Assembly: GCA_029219205.1 (NCBI GenBank) | Contig: JAQXSY010000108.1 | Span: 1 to 32,640 of the forward strand | Length of the DNA: 32,640 nt | Direction of reading: 5' to 3' | Source: Bacillota bacterium | GTDB lineage: Bacteria > Bacillota > Clostridia > Oscillospirales > CAG-272 | Shown here: positions 25,099 to 32,196 of the stretch, one piece after another | Layout: the number at the start of each line of letters is the position of its first letter | Numbering within the stretch: the first letter of the stretch is position 1 | The notes under the pieces: model-generated | The model's input: only the letters and a program-made list of their open reading frames with translations | Databases searched by the model: none | What the model was told of the DNA's origin: nothing | Position numbers and translations under genes: made by a program

Positions 25099-25560
25099 AT
25101 GAATAACAGTAAAAAAAAGTCAGAAGAAAAAAAAGAGATCAGCCGTAAAAAGTTAACTGCTCTGACGACGCTTACAATTTCAGTTGGCTTGCTCCTTGCT
25201 GCGGCAATAATTATTGTTATGATGTGGGATAAGCTGCCTTTCAACAACGCAAACGAAGACAATTATGCCGAGCTTCTCCCGACAAAGGAACGTCCGTCAG
25301 ACAAAACCGCAAATTCAGACGGAAACGAAACATCGGACGGACAGAACGAGTTCAGAATAAAGGGAATTGTTTTCAATTCGTTTGCCAATTCCTCCTGTAT
25401 AATCGAAAACGCCGGTAAGGTTTATGTTTTGAGCCTGAACGAAATTATCGGAAATACCGGTTGGTACGTCGCCGAAATCGGAGTCGATTATGTCGGGCTT
25501 TGCAACGGCGAACAGTCTGTCACTTTGAATATCGATGATAAAGGAGGGATGACAAATTGA
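25099..25560 (+). CDS. Single-pass membrane protein with a PilP/GspC-like C-terminal domain
   Basis: A 153-residue protein with a highly basic N-terminus (residues 1-18), one membrane helix (about 19-42), a polar acidic linker (about 45-84) and a small beta-rich domain (about 85-146). That domain has the order FRIKGIVFNS, SCIIENAGKVYVLSLNE, IIGNTGWYVAEIGVDYVGLCNG, SVTLNI. This resembles the homology-region fold of PilP and GspC, inner-membrane proteins that bind the N0 domain of a secretin. I see this by pattern only. It overlaps the next gene, a secretin-N-domain protein, by four bases, which strengthens the reading. The topology puts the domain outside the cytoplasmic membrane. A generic membrane-anchored protein is the alternative. 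Confidence 0.6.
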   Translation: MNNSKKKSEEKKEISRKKLTALTTLTISVGLLLAAAIIIVMMWDKLPFNNANEDNYAELLPTKERPSDKTANSDGNETSDGQNEFRIKGIVFNSFANSSCIIENAGKVYVLSLNEIIGNTGWYVAEIGVDYVGLCNGEQSVTLNIDDKGGMTN

Positions 25561-27392
25561 GTAAATCATTAATGCGGACGCTCGCTTTAACCGCGACGGC
25601 GGTATTGTTTGTTTTGTTTTCACTAACCTCGGTTTTCGGAGCAGAAAACGAAGAAATAATTATTTATGAAGTAAAACAGGGCGACACGCTGACAAACATC
25701 GCAAATCAGTACGATACCACGGTTGAAGATATCGTTCGTTTGAACGAAATAAAGGATATCAACAAAATCGTTCCCGGTATGCAGCTGAAAATCCCCAAAA
25801 ACGCTTCGTCCGAAGTAAAGGGTCCGGATAAGTCCGAAACAAACTCATATGAAACTACCGAAGAACCTCAGTATAAAATAATTTCCGAAGCCGACAAACT
25901 TTCCGAGGCTTCTTATGACGATATAATAATGCCGTATGATACGGTTATATCATTACGGTTCGAGAATTCAGACATACGCGACGTTTTGAGCGCGCTTTCG
26001 CTTTCAACCGGCGTTGGAACAGTTTATATCGGCAAGCCGGTATTAATTACGCTGAATCTTGACAGCGTAAGCTCGGATGAAGCTTTCTCGCGGGTCGCTG
26101 CGTTCGCAAATCTGGAATGCAGAAGGCTTGACAATGGCAATAATTACATAATCGCCTCAGCTGAACAGCTTGACGGCGAGATTTCGTCTGATGAGCTTAC
26201 GGCGGAAATAAATCTGACTTCCCTGAGCCGAAATGAGTTCTCTGCCTATGCTTCCGCCGCCGGTTTTACCATTGACCAGTACGATGCGGAGGACTCTGAG
26301 GCCGATATTATCAAAGTTAAAGGCGGAGCAAGCACCCTGATCAGGCTCAGAACCCTCGTAAATATGCTTGAATCAAAAAATACCGACTCGGATCCGAAAG
26401 AGTTTTATACCATGAAGCTCAAGCATACGGATTCTGCGTTTGTGTCGCGTATGCTTTTCTCGCTCGGTCTCCCTGCCGGAGCAATCGGCATGTCCGATGA
26501 CACGCTCTATCTGTATGAATCGTCCGCTGTTTATGCAAAAACGCTTCAGATCAAGGAAGTTGTCGACTCAGAACAGGGGCAAATTAAGTTTATGAGCGCT
26601 GATATAAAGCGTTTTTCCGTTGACGATACCGCGGCTCTTTTAACAGAGAAAGCCGGAGTCAGATTAATTAAAAAATCGCCGGAAGGCTCTGTTTGGATAA
26701 GCGGGACAAATGAGCAAATAACCCTGGCAAACGAGATACTGACCGTTCTTTCTTACGAAGAGTCGGAGCTTTCTGATTTCAGAATTATCTCCACCGATTT
26801 TATAAGTTCATCCATGCTTGCCGAAGCTATGCAAAAGCTCGGCTATCCAATCGGTACGGTTTTCGAAAAAAATAAAAACGCATTCTTCGTTTTCGCAGAC
26901 GATGAGCTGTACACGTTTATTTCGGATGTAAAAAATGCGGTTGACCGCGATGAATTCGCCTCCGGATTTGTCGCATCCGACGGCTCTCCGCTCGTTTTCA
27001 GCAGTTATGAGCTTGAGCACGCAGATAAAACATCCGTATCGATCTTTTTGTCAGTGATTCAAAGTAATGTACGCCTTGTAAACCCGATATCAACAGGAGA
27101 AACGGCCATTCTCATGGGAAGCTCCGCCGAAGTCAAAGCCGCAACCAATCATTTGAACTGGCTCGACCGCGACGGATATATTGAAAATTCTGATTATTTT
27201 ACATATACACCTGTCAACATCACGCCGGAACAGCTGATTGAGGAAATGCGCGACAACATCCGCGACGGATACCGTACCAGAATAATCAACGGTCTGAACG
27301 GAGAAAAAAGCGTGCTTATATCCTGCCCGTCAAAAATGTCCGACTCGCTCAAACGCTTGATTTCCCTTATTGATATAGACGAACCCGTTTAA
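25557..27392 (+). CDS. Secreted LysM protein with multiple secretin-type N-domains and no secretin pore
   Basis: A 611-residue exported protein. It has a signal peptide (residues 1-29, cleavage near VFG/AE), a LysM domain (37-80, VKQGDTLTNIANQYDTTVEDI) that binds peptidoglycan, and a linker. An STN/N0-like domain follows (about 127-205, VISLRFENSDIRDVLSALSLSTGVGTVYI). Then come about six repeats of secretin N1-like beta-alpha modules, starting near 213, 283, 343, 406, 480 and 548, each with a conserved alpha-beta turn. Known secretins (PilQ, GspD) continue into a beta-barrel pore; here the protein ends after the last repeat. Translation starts at TTG 25557, supported by AAGGAGGG 8 bases upstream; the ATG at 25572 is too distant. 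It overlaps the PilP-like gene by four bases. It probably forms part of an envelope-spanning assembly or a scaffold at the cell wall. Confidence 0.75.
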   Translation: MSKSLMRTLALTATAVLFVLFSLTSVFGAENEEIIIYEVKQGDTLTNIANQYDTTVEDIVRLNEIKDINKIVPGMQLKIPKNASSEVKGPDKSETNSYETTEEPQYKIISEADKLSEASYDDIIMPYDTVISLRFENSDIRDVLSALSLSTGVGTVYIGKPVLITLNLDSVSSDEAFSRVAAFANLECRRLDNGNNYIIASAEQLDGEISSDELTAEINLTSLSRNEFSAYASAAGFTIDQYDAEDSEADIIKVKGGASTLIRLRTLVNMLESKNTDSDPKEFYTMKLKHTDSAFVSRMLFSLGLPAGAIGMSDDTLYLYESSAVYAKTLQIKEVVDSEQGQIKFMSADIKRFSVDDTAALLTEKAGVRLIKKSPEGSVWISGTNEQITLANEILTVLSYEESELSDFRIISTDFISSSMLAEAMQKLGYPIGTVFEKNKNAFFVFADDELYTFISDVKNAVDRDEFASGFVASDGSPLVFSSYELEHADKTSVSIFLSVIQSNVRLVNPISTGETAILMGSSAEVKAATNHLNWLDRDGYIENSDYFTYTPVNITPEQLIEEMRDNIRDGYRTRIINGLNGEKSVLISCPSKMSDSLKRLISLIDIDEPV

Positions 27393-27477
27393 AAAGCCAA
27401 AAAATTAAATTGTAACCGATAAGCAACACAGAGTAAACAAAATTGCCGGCAGTTCTTGTTTATTGTGTTTTCGCTAA

Positions 27478-27512
27478 AGATAAGGCTACCGCTATTTGCG
27501 GTAGCCTTATCT
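27478..27512. terminator. Long perfect hairpin, probable terminator of the 23.4-27.4 kb operon
   Basis: A perfect 15-bp stem (AGATAAGGCTACCGC with GCGGTAGCCTTATCT) and a 5-base loop, about 85 bases after the stop. There is no T-run directly after it, so termination would be inefficient or factor-dependent. An attenuator or processing role is possible. Confidence 0.5.
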
Positions 27513-27644
27513 GCTATTTGTACTGAATTCTTTGCTCATTTCTCATATCCGTTTCCATTAAGCGATGAAGTTCCGGGAGATTTTCAAAACATTTCCAAAC
27601 GTTAAAACTTTATTTTTGTACAGCAAGAAAAAACTGATTTTCTA

Positions 27645-27673
27645 TTGACTAACGAACGATAGGTAGTTATAAT
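27645..27673 (+). promoter_or_regulatory. Promoter of the tetR-family gene
   Basis: -35 TTGACT (5 of 6) at 27645-27650, 17-base spacer, perfect -10 TATAAT at 27668-27673. The spacer contains the predicted operator, as is typical of autoregulated TetR genes. Confidence 0.85.
27649..27666. promoter_or_regulatory. Predicted TetR operator, copy 1
   Basis: CTAACGAACGATAGGTAG, an imperfect 18-bp dyad (outer CTA/TAG and several inner positions symmetric) filling the promoter spacer. It differs at one base from the site at 29950-29967. Position and duplication suggest binding by the adjacent TetR protein. Confidence 0.65.
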
Positions 27674-27722
27674 AGAATCATGTTAGCGAGACGTTTCGGT
27701 TATTGAAAAGGAGTAAATATCT

Positions 27723-28358
27723 ATGGATCGTGGAAACACAAAGCAGGAAATTCTGGAAGCATCACTTGATTTGTTCTCCGTACAGGGATTTGAAGCCACC
27801 TCAATCTCCCAGATTGCGAACGCCGTGGGTATTCGCAAAGCATCTCTTTACAGCCATTTTGAAAACAAGCAGGCGATTCTTGACGCGCTTGTAAAGGATG
27901 TTTTGGAGCAGTATGCGGAGCATTCCATCTTTGCAAAGGCGGATTGGGATAAATATGATGATAAAGAGGATAAACCGGCATTAACTCCCGATTCGACAGT
28001 CCAAATGATCCTGTGTCAGATCCGCTACATCCTCCATGAACCACATATCAGCAGGGCACGAAAAATGTTGGTGATGGAGCAGTTCCAAAACCCGGAACTG
28101 GCAAGGCTGCAGACAAAGCAGAATTATAGTGATGTAATGCAGTACTTCACAGGGCTCGTAAAATACCTGATTCGGAATGGTATCTTGACCGAGGATAATC
28201 CCGAGATCATGGCAGCTCAGCTTTGTCTTCCCATTTCCACATGGATCAACCTTTGTGACAGAGAACCGGATCGGGAATCGGAAGTCATGGAGATGGTGGA
28301 TAAGCATATTCGGCAATTTTTCAGGGCATATCAGAAGAGAGAATCTTTCAGTAATTAA
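27723..28358 (+). CDS. TetR/AcrR-family transcriptional regulator
   Basis: A 211-residue regulator with an N-terminal helix-turn-helix (about residues 3-50): KQEILEASLDLFSVQGFEATSISQIANAVGIRKASLYSHFENK is the classic TetR pattern. The C-terminal ligand-binding and dimerisation part is helical and unassigned, with no clue to the inducer. AAAAGGAG lies 9 bases before the ATG. The gene opens a run of short accessory-type genes. Its promoter contains a dyad that recurs at 29950, so it probably represses itself and the small membrane-protein gene there. TetR proteins of this sort often respond to small toxic or membrane-active molecules. That is family knowledge, not visible here. Confidence 0.93.
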   Translation: MDRGNTKQEILEASLDLFSVQGFEATSISQIANAVGIRKASLYSHFENKQAILDALVKDVLEQYAEHSIFAKADWDKYDDKEDKPALTPDSTVQMILCQIRYILHEPHISRARKMLVMEQFQNPELARLQTKQNYSDVMQYFTGLVKYLIRNGILTEDNPEIMAAQLCLPISTWINLCDREPDRESEVMEMVDKHIRQFFRAYQKRESFSN

Positions 28359-28456
28359 GCCGTCCGGCTTGATGATAAAAAAATATTTTTCATGTAGGAT
28401 TCTGTTTGAAGAAGCATCAGAAAGCAAAGGAGACTCGAAATACAGTCTCACACAAA

Positions 28457-28490
28457 CCTCCCAAAAGGTTTCGATTTTTCTTTTGGGAGG
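28457..28490. other. Hairpin before the first GNAT gene
   Basis: An 11-bp perfect stem (CCTCCCAAAAG with CTTTTGGGAGG) with a 12-base loop, about 100 bases after tetR. No T-run follows on the plus strand. Its right arm ends with GGGAGG directly before an ATG that opens a 3-codon ORF (28491-28502). It could weaken readthrough from tetR or control expression of the downstream gene. Confidence 0.45.
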
Positions 28491-28550
28491 ATGTCCCGAT
28501 AAACAGGAAGAACAAGAATGACACAGGAAGAAGAATTTACGGAGGTATCT

Positions 28551-29342
28551 ATGGACAGATTTGCGGATGAAAGAGACCTGAAAATACTGGAGAACGACAG
28601 ATACACATTTTTTGTGCTTCGACATATTATTGGAGAAACGTGTAAACTGCTCTTGACCGACCATGAAAGGCTGATCATTTGCTATACAGGCCATCCGTTT
28701 CCGGTATGGATATGGACTCCGGACGATGCATCAGAAGCGGAAATGGAGAAGGCGTATCAGCTTGCATCGGAACATTCTTTGCTAAGCGGTGAATATCGTT
28801 TTAACCTCAAGTATGATCTGGCAAAGTTTTTTATTGAACGGGCTGCCGCAGATGGCAAAAGTCTTTCCGTCTGTATGAATATGTTCGCATATGATTGCCG
28901 TAATCCGGTCAAGCCGGACAAGACGGCGGATGGTTCCATTCACCGGTGCAGCAGCGAAGATCTGGATGAATTGGTGGATTTGATTGATCTGTTCCAAAAA
29001 GAAACCGGGATAGACCAAAACGATCGTGACGGCTATCGCAGGGATGCGGAGGCATTTATCCGCGCAGGAAATACGTTCTTTTGGAAGAACGAACAGGGGG
29101 TGAATGTCGCAAGCTGCAAATATACGGCTGGCGGAACAATGGCATCGATCAATCTTGTGTTTACGCGGCCCGAGTTTCGCCGAAAGCATTATGCTCAAAA
29201 TCTTGTTTATCAGGTTACAAAGCTTGCAATGGATGCCGGATATGTTCCCATGCTTTATACAGACGCGGATTATGCCGCGTCAAACAACTGTTACGAGAAA
29301 ATCGGATATGTTCTCCGAGGCAAATTGTGTATAATAGGATAA
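28551..29342 (+). CDS. GNAT-family N-acetyltransferase, two-domain
   Basis: A 263-residue cytoplasmic acetyltransferase. The N-terminal half (to about residue 125) is poorly conserved and resembles the accessory domain of large GNATs (VLRHIIGETCKLLLTDHERLIICYTGHPFPVWIW). The C-terminal half is a standard GNAT core: FIRAGNTFFWKNEQGVNVASCKYT, INLVFTRPEFRRKHYAQNLVYQVTKLAMD (acetyl-CoA loop with R-R/K-x-Y-A), and YTDADYAASNNCYEKIGY. It transfers an acetyl group from acetyl-CoA to an unidentified amine. The start at 28551 has GGAGG with 5-base spacing; the track start at 28518 is in frame but has only a weak AGGAAG upstream. It lies downstream of tetR and upstream of a membrane-protein gene, likely in one unit. 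Confidence 0.85.
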   Translation: MDRFADERDLKILENDRYTFFVLRHIIGETCKLLLTDHERLIICYTGHPFPVWIWTPDDASEAEMEKAYQLASEHSLLSGEYRFNLKYDLAKFFIERAAADGKSLSVCMNMFAYDCRNPVKPDKTADGSIHRCSSEDLDELVDLIDLFQKETGIDQNDRDGYRRDAEAFIRAGNTFFWKNEQGVNVASCKYTAGGTMASINLVFTRPEFRRKHYAQNLVYQVTKLAMDAGYVPMLYTDADYAASNNCYEKIGYVLRGKLCIIG

Positions 29343-29365
29343 ACCGAAATTTTGGAGGCGGCAAG

Positions 29366-29788
29366 GTGACTTTAGTAACAATCCTTTTTGAAGCAATATT
29401 GTTTTGTTGGTTTTTTGGATGTATCTGCACATACAAATTTAAAAATTATATTTTGGTTGAGGGTGTTGGGATAAAGAGCGCAGAGTTTATAATGCTGTGT
29501 CTGTTCGTCATCGGAGTTATTTCCTTTTGGATTCAGCCTTTTTGGGGAAAGTGGTTTCTTCTGGGAGTATTGGTTTTCTGGTTTGCGGTTCAATTTTTTT
29601 GCCATTGGTATTATACTTTTTTCGGCGCTTCGGAAAAGAAGTTAAAAGGATATAATGACTGCTTTAAAAATACAGTACATATTATTCCCGCAAGCGAAAC
29701 AAAACTGATTCCGGATTTATATCATATTATTTTACATTTGCTCATCTTGACGAATATTGGTTTAATCATATACAATATTGCAATATAA
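29366..29788 (+). CDS. Small polytopic membrane protein
   Basis: A 140-residue protein starting at GTG 29366, with GGAGG 7 bases upstream. The track extends this frame 95 codons upstream through the GNAT gene, which is wrong. It has four hydrophobic segments (about residues 4-22, 34-50, 55-75 and 117-138) separated by short loops, one reading FGASEKKLKGYNDCF. I do not recognise the family. It begins 23 bases after the GNAT gene, suggesting co-transcription. A GC-rich hairpin at 29904 may end the unit. Confidence 0.7.
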   Translation: MTLVTILFEAILFCWFFGCICTYKFKNYILVEGVGIKSAEFIMLCLFVIGVISFWIQPFWGKWFLLGVLVFWFAVQFFCHWYYTFFGASEKKLKGYNDCFKNTVHIIPASETKLIPDLYHIILHLLILTNIGLIIYNIAI

Positions 29789-29903
29789 CCTGTCTGATTA
29801 TGAGCAGGCTCCCATAAGCAAATCCGGCGCATCATAGCTCCGCTTTAAGGAACGTACAGTCTCCGGTTTGCAGAACAGGATAGCTTCCCGTTTACAAAAC
29901 GCC

Positions 29904-29931
29904 GCGGCTGTGTCCGCTCGGTCACGGCCGC
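29904..29931 (+). terminator. GC-rich hairpin, probable terminator
   Basis: A 9-bp stem (GCGGCTGTG with CACGGCCGC, one wobble pair) with a 10-base loop, followed by TTCATTTT. It lies about 115 bases after the membrane-protein gene and before the second TetR-like site. Confidence 0.5.
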
Positions 29932-29949
29932 TTCATTTTAAGCAGCACA

Positions 29950-29967
29950 CTACCGAACGATAGGTAG
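29950..29967. promoter_or_regulatory. Predicted TetR operator, copy 2
   Basis: CTACCGAACGATAGGTAG, identical to the tetR promoter site in 17 of 18 bases and more symmetric (14 of 18 positions). It is 26 bases upstream of the next start codon. A weak -10 (TACGAT at 29970) follows, but there is no good -35. Confidence 0.65.
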
Positions 29968-29993
29968 CATACGATAAAAAGAAAGGATTACAT

Positions 29994-30215
29994 ATGATCA
30001 TACTATTTGTAATTGGCATCATTGTGCTTACAGCAAAAATTGTTCATTTCGCATTCAAAGCCGCTTGGTCAATCACAAAAGGAGTTCTGTTTGCGATTGG
30101 AATTCCCGCCCTGCTGACCGTGCTGTTTGTTGCCGGGCTGGCAGTTATTGCGGTCCCCCTTTTGTTCCTTGCGTTGTTGGCAGCATTTCTCCGTCCGGTT
30201 TTGAGATGGTTTTAA
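29994..30215 (+). CDS. Small hydrophobic membrane protein
   Basis: A 73-residue protein made almost entirely of two or three hydrophobic segments (about residues 1-15, 29-47 and 48-66), with a few basic residues (HFAFKAAWSITK and the C-terminal RPVLRW). GAAAGGA lies about 7 bases before the ATG. It is the first gene after the second copy of the predicted TetR operator, so it is probably the regulated target. No family recognised. Such small proteins can act as envelope stress or transport accessory factors, but nothing here shows which. Confidence 0.65.
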   Translation: MIILFVIGIIVLTAKIVHFAFKAAWSITKGVLFAIGIPALLTVLFVAGLAVIAVPLLFLALLAAFLRPVLRWF

Positions 30216-30219
30216 GGAT

Positions 30220-30531
30220 ATGAACAACGGAAAAAAGCGCACATGGATCGAAGAGGAAAACAAAATCGCGTCGTTCTATGTTGTTAACGGCGGAAAAATT
30301 AAAATGAAAGCAGAAAAACTGTTTTGTGACTTTATTTCCGTCCAACAAGCTCAGGATACCGAATTATTTGAAGGAAGATTGATTTGAAATGAAAAGAACA
30401 ATCTTGCCGCGCTCACGTACCGTTTCCCGGGATATGCGGAATTGGGCACCGGCATGAAGATCCGAAACGCCGGACAAATGAACTGGTACATTGAGCGGCA
30501 GACGCATTTGAAGAAAAAGTGCGGCATCTGA
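30220..30531 (+). pseudogene. Gene interrupted by one in-frame TGA
   Basis: Below the length cut-off of the ORF track. Reading from ATG 30220, the frame gives 55 residues (MNNGKKRTWIEEENKIASFY...), then TGA at 30385, then 48 further codons in the same frame (NEKNNLAALTYRFPGYAELGTGM...) to TGA at 30529. Both halves have protein-like composition, and together they would be a 103-residue soluble protein with no membrane segment. The simplest reading is a TGG-to-TGA nonsense mutation (the context LI*NEK would take Trp). TGA is used as a normal stop elsewhere in the window (pdxT, the M56 gene, feoA), which argues against recoding. The start is 4 bases after the upstream membrane-protein gene, with a very close AAGGA. 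No family recognised. Confidence 0.55.
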
Positions 30532-30585
30532 AAAACTGACACATATGCATACAAAAAATGCCTATATGCCGCCGGGATTCTTTTG

Positions 30586-30591
30586 TATAAT
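30586..30591 (+). promoter_or_regulatory. Possible -10 element before the 91-residue ORF
   Basis: A perfect TATAAT preceded by TG, 23 bases before the ATG at 30615. The -35 region (TATATG) is poor. Confidence 0.35.
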
Positions 30592-30614
30592 ATAGGATAT
30601 AAGCTGCTGAAGCA

Positions 30615-30890
30615 ATGGAAATTCAAAACCGAACACCAAGGGTACGCACTTTACGGAAAGCGGCGCAGCAGTATCAGAAAGCTTGCGTCCGCTGCATTTG
30701 GATGCCCATCGTGTCAACAGTGATCGCATCAGTAAACATGGCGAGTCTGGGCGTAGATCGAAAAGGCTATGTCAGCAGCCTCCCGAATGCTTTTACCGGT
30801 ATCGTTCTGATTCTTGCTTATCTGATCTTCCGCTGCCGGGCAGAACTGCGGGAACAGAATCGCTTTCTGATTTCTGACGCTAAGAAATAA
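30615..30890 (+). CDS. Hypothetical small membrane protein
   Basis: A 91-residue ORF with a basic N-terminus (residues 1-25), a hydrophobic segment around 28-46 (CIWMPIVSTVIASVNMASL) and a clear membrane helix around 58-74 (NAFTGIVLILAYLIF), then a charged tail. No family recognised. The ribosome binding site is poor, but a TATAAT stands 23 bases upstream. It is in the same direction as its neighbours and 36 bases before the phosphatidyltransferase gene. It may be real or a remnant. Confidence 0.4.
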   Translation: MEIQNRTPRVRTLRKAAQQYQKACVRCIWMPIVSTVIASVNMASLGVDRKGYVSSLPNAFTGIVLILAYLIFRCRAELREQNRFLISDAKK

Positions 30891-30926
30891 GACGAAACAA
30901 TCGAGAACAGGGATGGTAAAAATCAA

Positions 30927-31499
30927 GTGAAAAGAAATGCAAAGTCAGTCCATAAATGGAATACAGCCGACACCATAACATCTGCGCGGATGGCATTTTC
31001 TCTTCTCATGCTTTTCATCCCTCTGCGTTCGGTCGGATTCCTTGTGGTTTACACCTTCTCCGGCCTGACCGACGTACTGGACGGCTGGCTGTCGAGAAAG
31101 ACAGGAACTGCCAGCGATTTCGGGGCAAGACTGGACAGCATTGCGGACCTTCTGTTCTACGGCGTTTTGCTGTTCAGGTTGTTACCGGTTTTATGGCAGA
31201 CTCTGCCGGCGGCGATCTGGTATGCCGTTGCGGTCATTTTGATTGTGCGGTTGGCATCCTATGCTACGGTTGCGGTCAAGCATCATCGTTTTGCTTCTTT
31301 GCACACTTGGCTGAATAAGCTGACCGGCGCTGGCGTCTTCATGCTTCCCTATGTCTTTGCGATGTCAACAGGCATAGTATACAGTTGGGCAATATGCGTT
31401 CTTGCTTTTGCAGCAGCTTTGGAGGAACTTTTGATCCATCTTTGCCGGAAGGATTACTGTACTGACAGAAAATCCGTCTTTCAGAGGAAAGAAGCCTGA
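30927..31499 (+). CDS. CDP-alcohol phosphatidyltransferase family protein
   Basis: A 190-residue integral membrane enzyme of phospholipid synthesis. It carries the family motif near residues 48-70: DGWLSRKTGTASDFGARLDSIAD fits DG-x2-AR-x8-G-x3-D-x3-D, except that the alanine of AR is serine. The acidic residues that bind metal and the CDP-linked substrate are all kept. About five to six membrane helices are visible. Members make phosphatidylglycerol phosphate, phosphatidylserine, cardiolipin or inositol lipids. The acceptor is not evident. The gene starts at GTG 30927 with GGGATGG upstream. Within a TetR-controlled neighbourhood of membrane proteins, a role in altering membrane lipids is plausible but inferred. 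Confidence 0.88.
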   Translation: MKRNAKSVHKWNTADTITSARMAFSLLMLFIPLRSVGFLVVYTFSGLTDVLDGWLSRKTGTASDFGARLDSIADLLFYGVLLFRLLPVLWQTLPAAIWYAVAVILIVRLASYATVAVKHHRFASLHTWLNKLTGAGVFMLPYVFAMSTGIVYSWAICVLAFAAALEELLIHLCRKDYCTDRKSVFQRKEA

Positions 31500-31515
31500 G
31501 AGAAGGGGTTGACAT

Positions 31516-31608
31516 ATGGTACAAAAAAATCAAAGAAGGAATGATTTCGTACAAGAAAACCTGTGTAAATTACCCGAATGTACAGATTGGCTATGGAGCG
31601 AATTGTAA
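31516..31608 (+). CDS. Possible 30-residue ORF abutting the next gene
   Basis: ATG 31516 to TAA 31608, ending exactly before the ATG at 31609. There is a GGGG upstream. The peptide (MVQKNQRRNDFVQENLCK...) has no recognisable features. The overlapping frame one base later gives a peptide ending YPNVQIGYGANCK that looks like the start of a hexapeptide-repeat acyltransferase, so this stretch may be a remnant of such a gene instead. Confidence 0.2.
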   Translation: MVQKNQRRNDFVQENLCKLPECTDWLWSEL

Positions 31609-32094
31609 ATGAAGAAAAAGATACTAAATCCTTTCGCCATGCTGTGTTTTGGTCTGCTGATTGGACTCATTTCAAGATTATTGGATATTTACACAACAAA
31701 TTTGGGAGAAGTTTTTTCCCAAGCGGCAATCTGGATTTTATTTGGCACTATGATTTCTATTTATAGCAAGACCGCAAAGAAAGCGATGCTGAATGTTTTG
31801 ACATTCTGCTTGGGAATGCTGTTTACATACTACTTAACCGCAGCCTTAAGTCACGGAGTGTATTCAATCGAATACATAATCGGTTGGACCGTGTTAGCTC
31901 TGTGTTCGCCTGTTATGGCTTTTTTTGCATGGTATGCAAAGGAAAGCGGATTATTCCCGAGAATTGTGAGCGTGGGAATAATTTCGGTTTCCGTTCTGTC
32001 ATCAATTATTTTATTCGACAGATTGCGAATCTATGATATCGTGATTAACGGAGCATTGTTTTATTTTTTGTTTTTCAAAAAAGTTGACAGATAG
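31609..32094 (+). CDS. Polytopic membrane protein of unknown function
   Basis: A 161-residue protein with a basic start (MKKKILNPF) and about five membrane helices (roughly residues 8-25, 35-51, 57-77, 88-108 and 116-134, perhaps a sixth near 143-155). I do not recognise a family with certainty. It resembles small uncharacterised membrane proteins of Firmicutes. GGAG lies about 10 bases before the ATG. The in-frame-different track ORF at 31578 is a shadow. It is followed by a GNAT gene after about 100 bases. Confidence 0.7.
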   Translation: MKKKILNPFAMLCFGLLIGLISRLLDIYTTNLGEVFSQAAIWILFGTMISIYSKTAKKAMLNVLTFCLGMLFTYYLTAALSHGVYSIEYIIGWTVLALCSPVMAFFAWYAKESGLFPRIVSVGIISVSVLSSIILFDRLRIYDIVINGALFYFLFFKKVDR

Positions 32095-32196
32095 ACCTAA
32101 ATATTGTCCGAAACCATCTAATTGAACAGTTCTCTGCGCAGACGTTTGTTGTTGGCAGGAATTCGGAACTATAAATTGCACAAACGGAGCACAAAT

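Larger units (their letters stand above)
27393..27722 (+). other. Intergenic region before the TetR gene
   Basis: About 330 bases without a supported gene. It contains the hairpin at 27478-27512 and, after about 130 A/T-rich bases, the tetR promoter and operator. I see no coding pattern in the remaining part. Confidence 0.5.

Noticed and set aside
27981-28694. 237-codon minus-strand ORF
   Set aside because: It crosses tetR, a hairpin and the GNAT gene antisense; cysteine- and histidine-rich shadow composition.
29081-29365. 95-codon extension of the small membrane protein
   Set aside because: It lies inside the GNAT gene in another frame; GGAGG before GTG 29366 sets the start.
30385-30387. 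Selenocysteine or Trp recoding of TGA
   Set aside because: No stem-loop of SECIS type is evident just after it, the flanking sequence has no redox motif, and TGA ends other genes normally.
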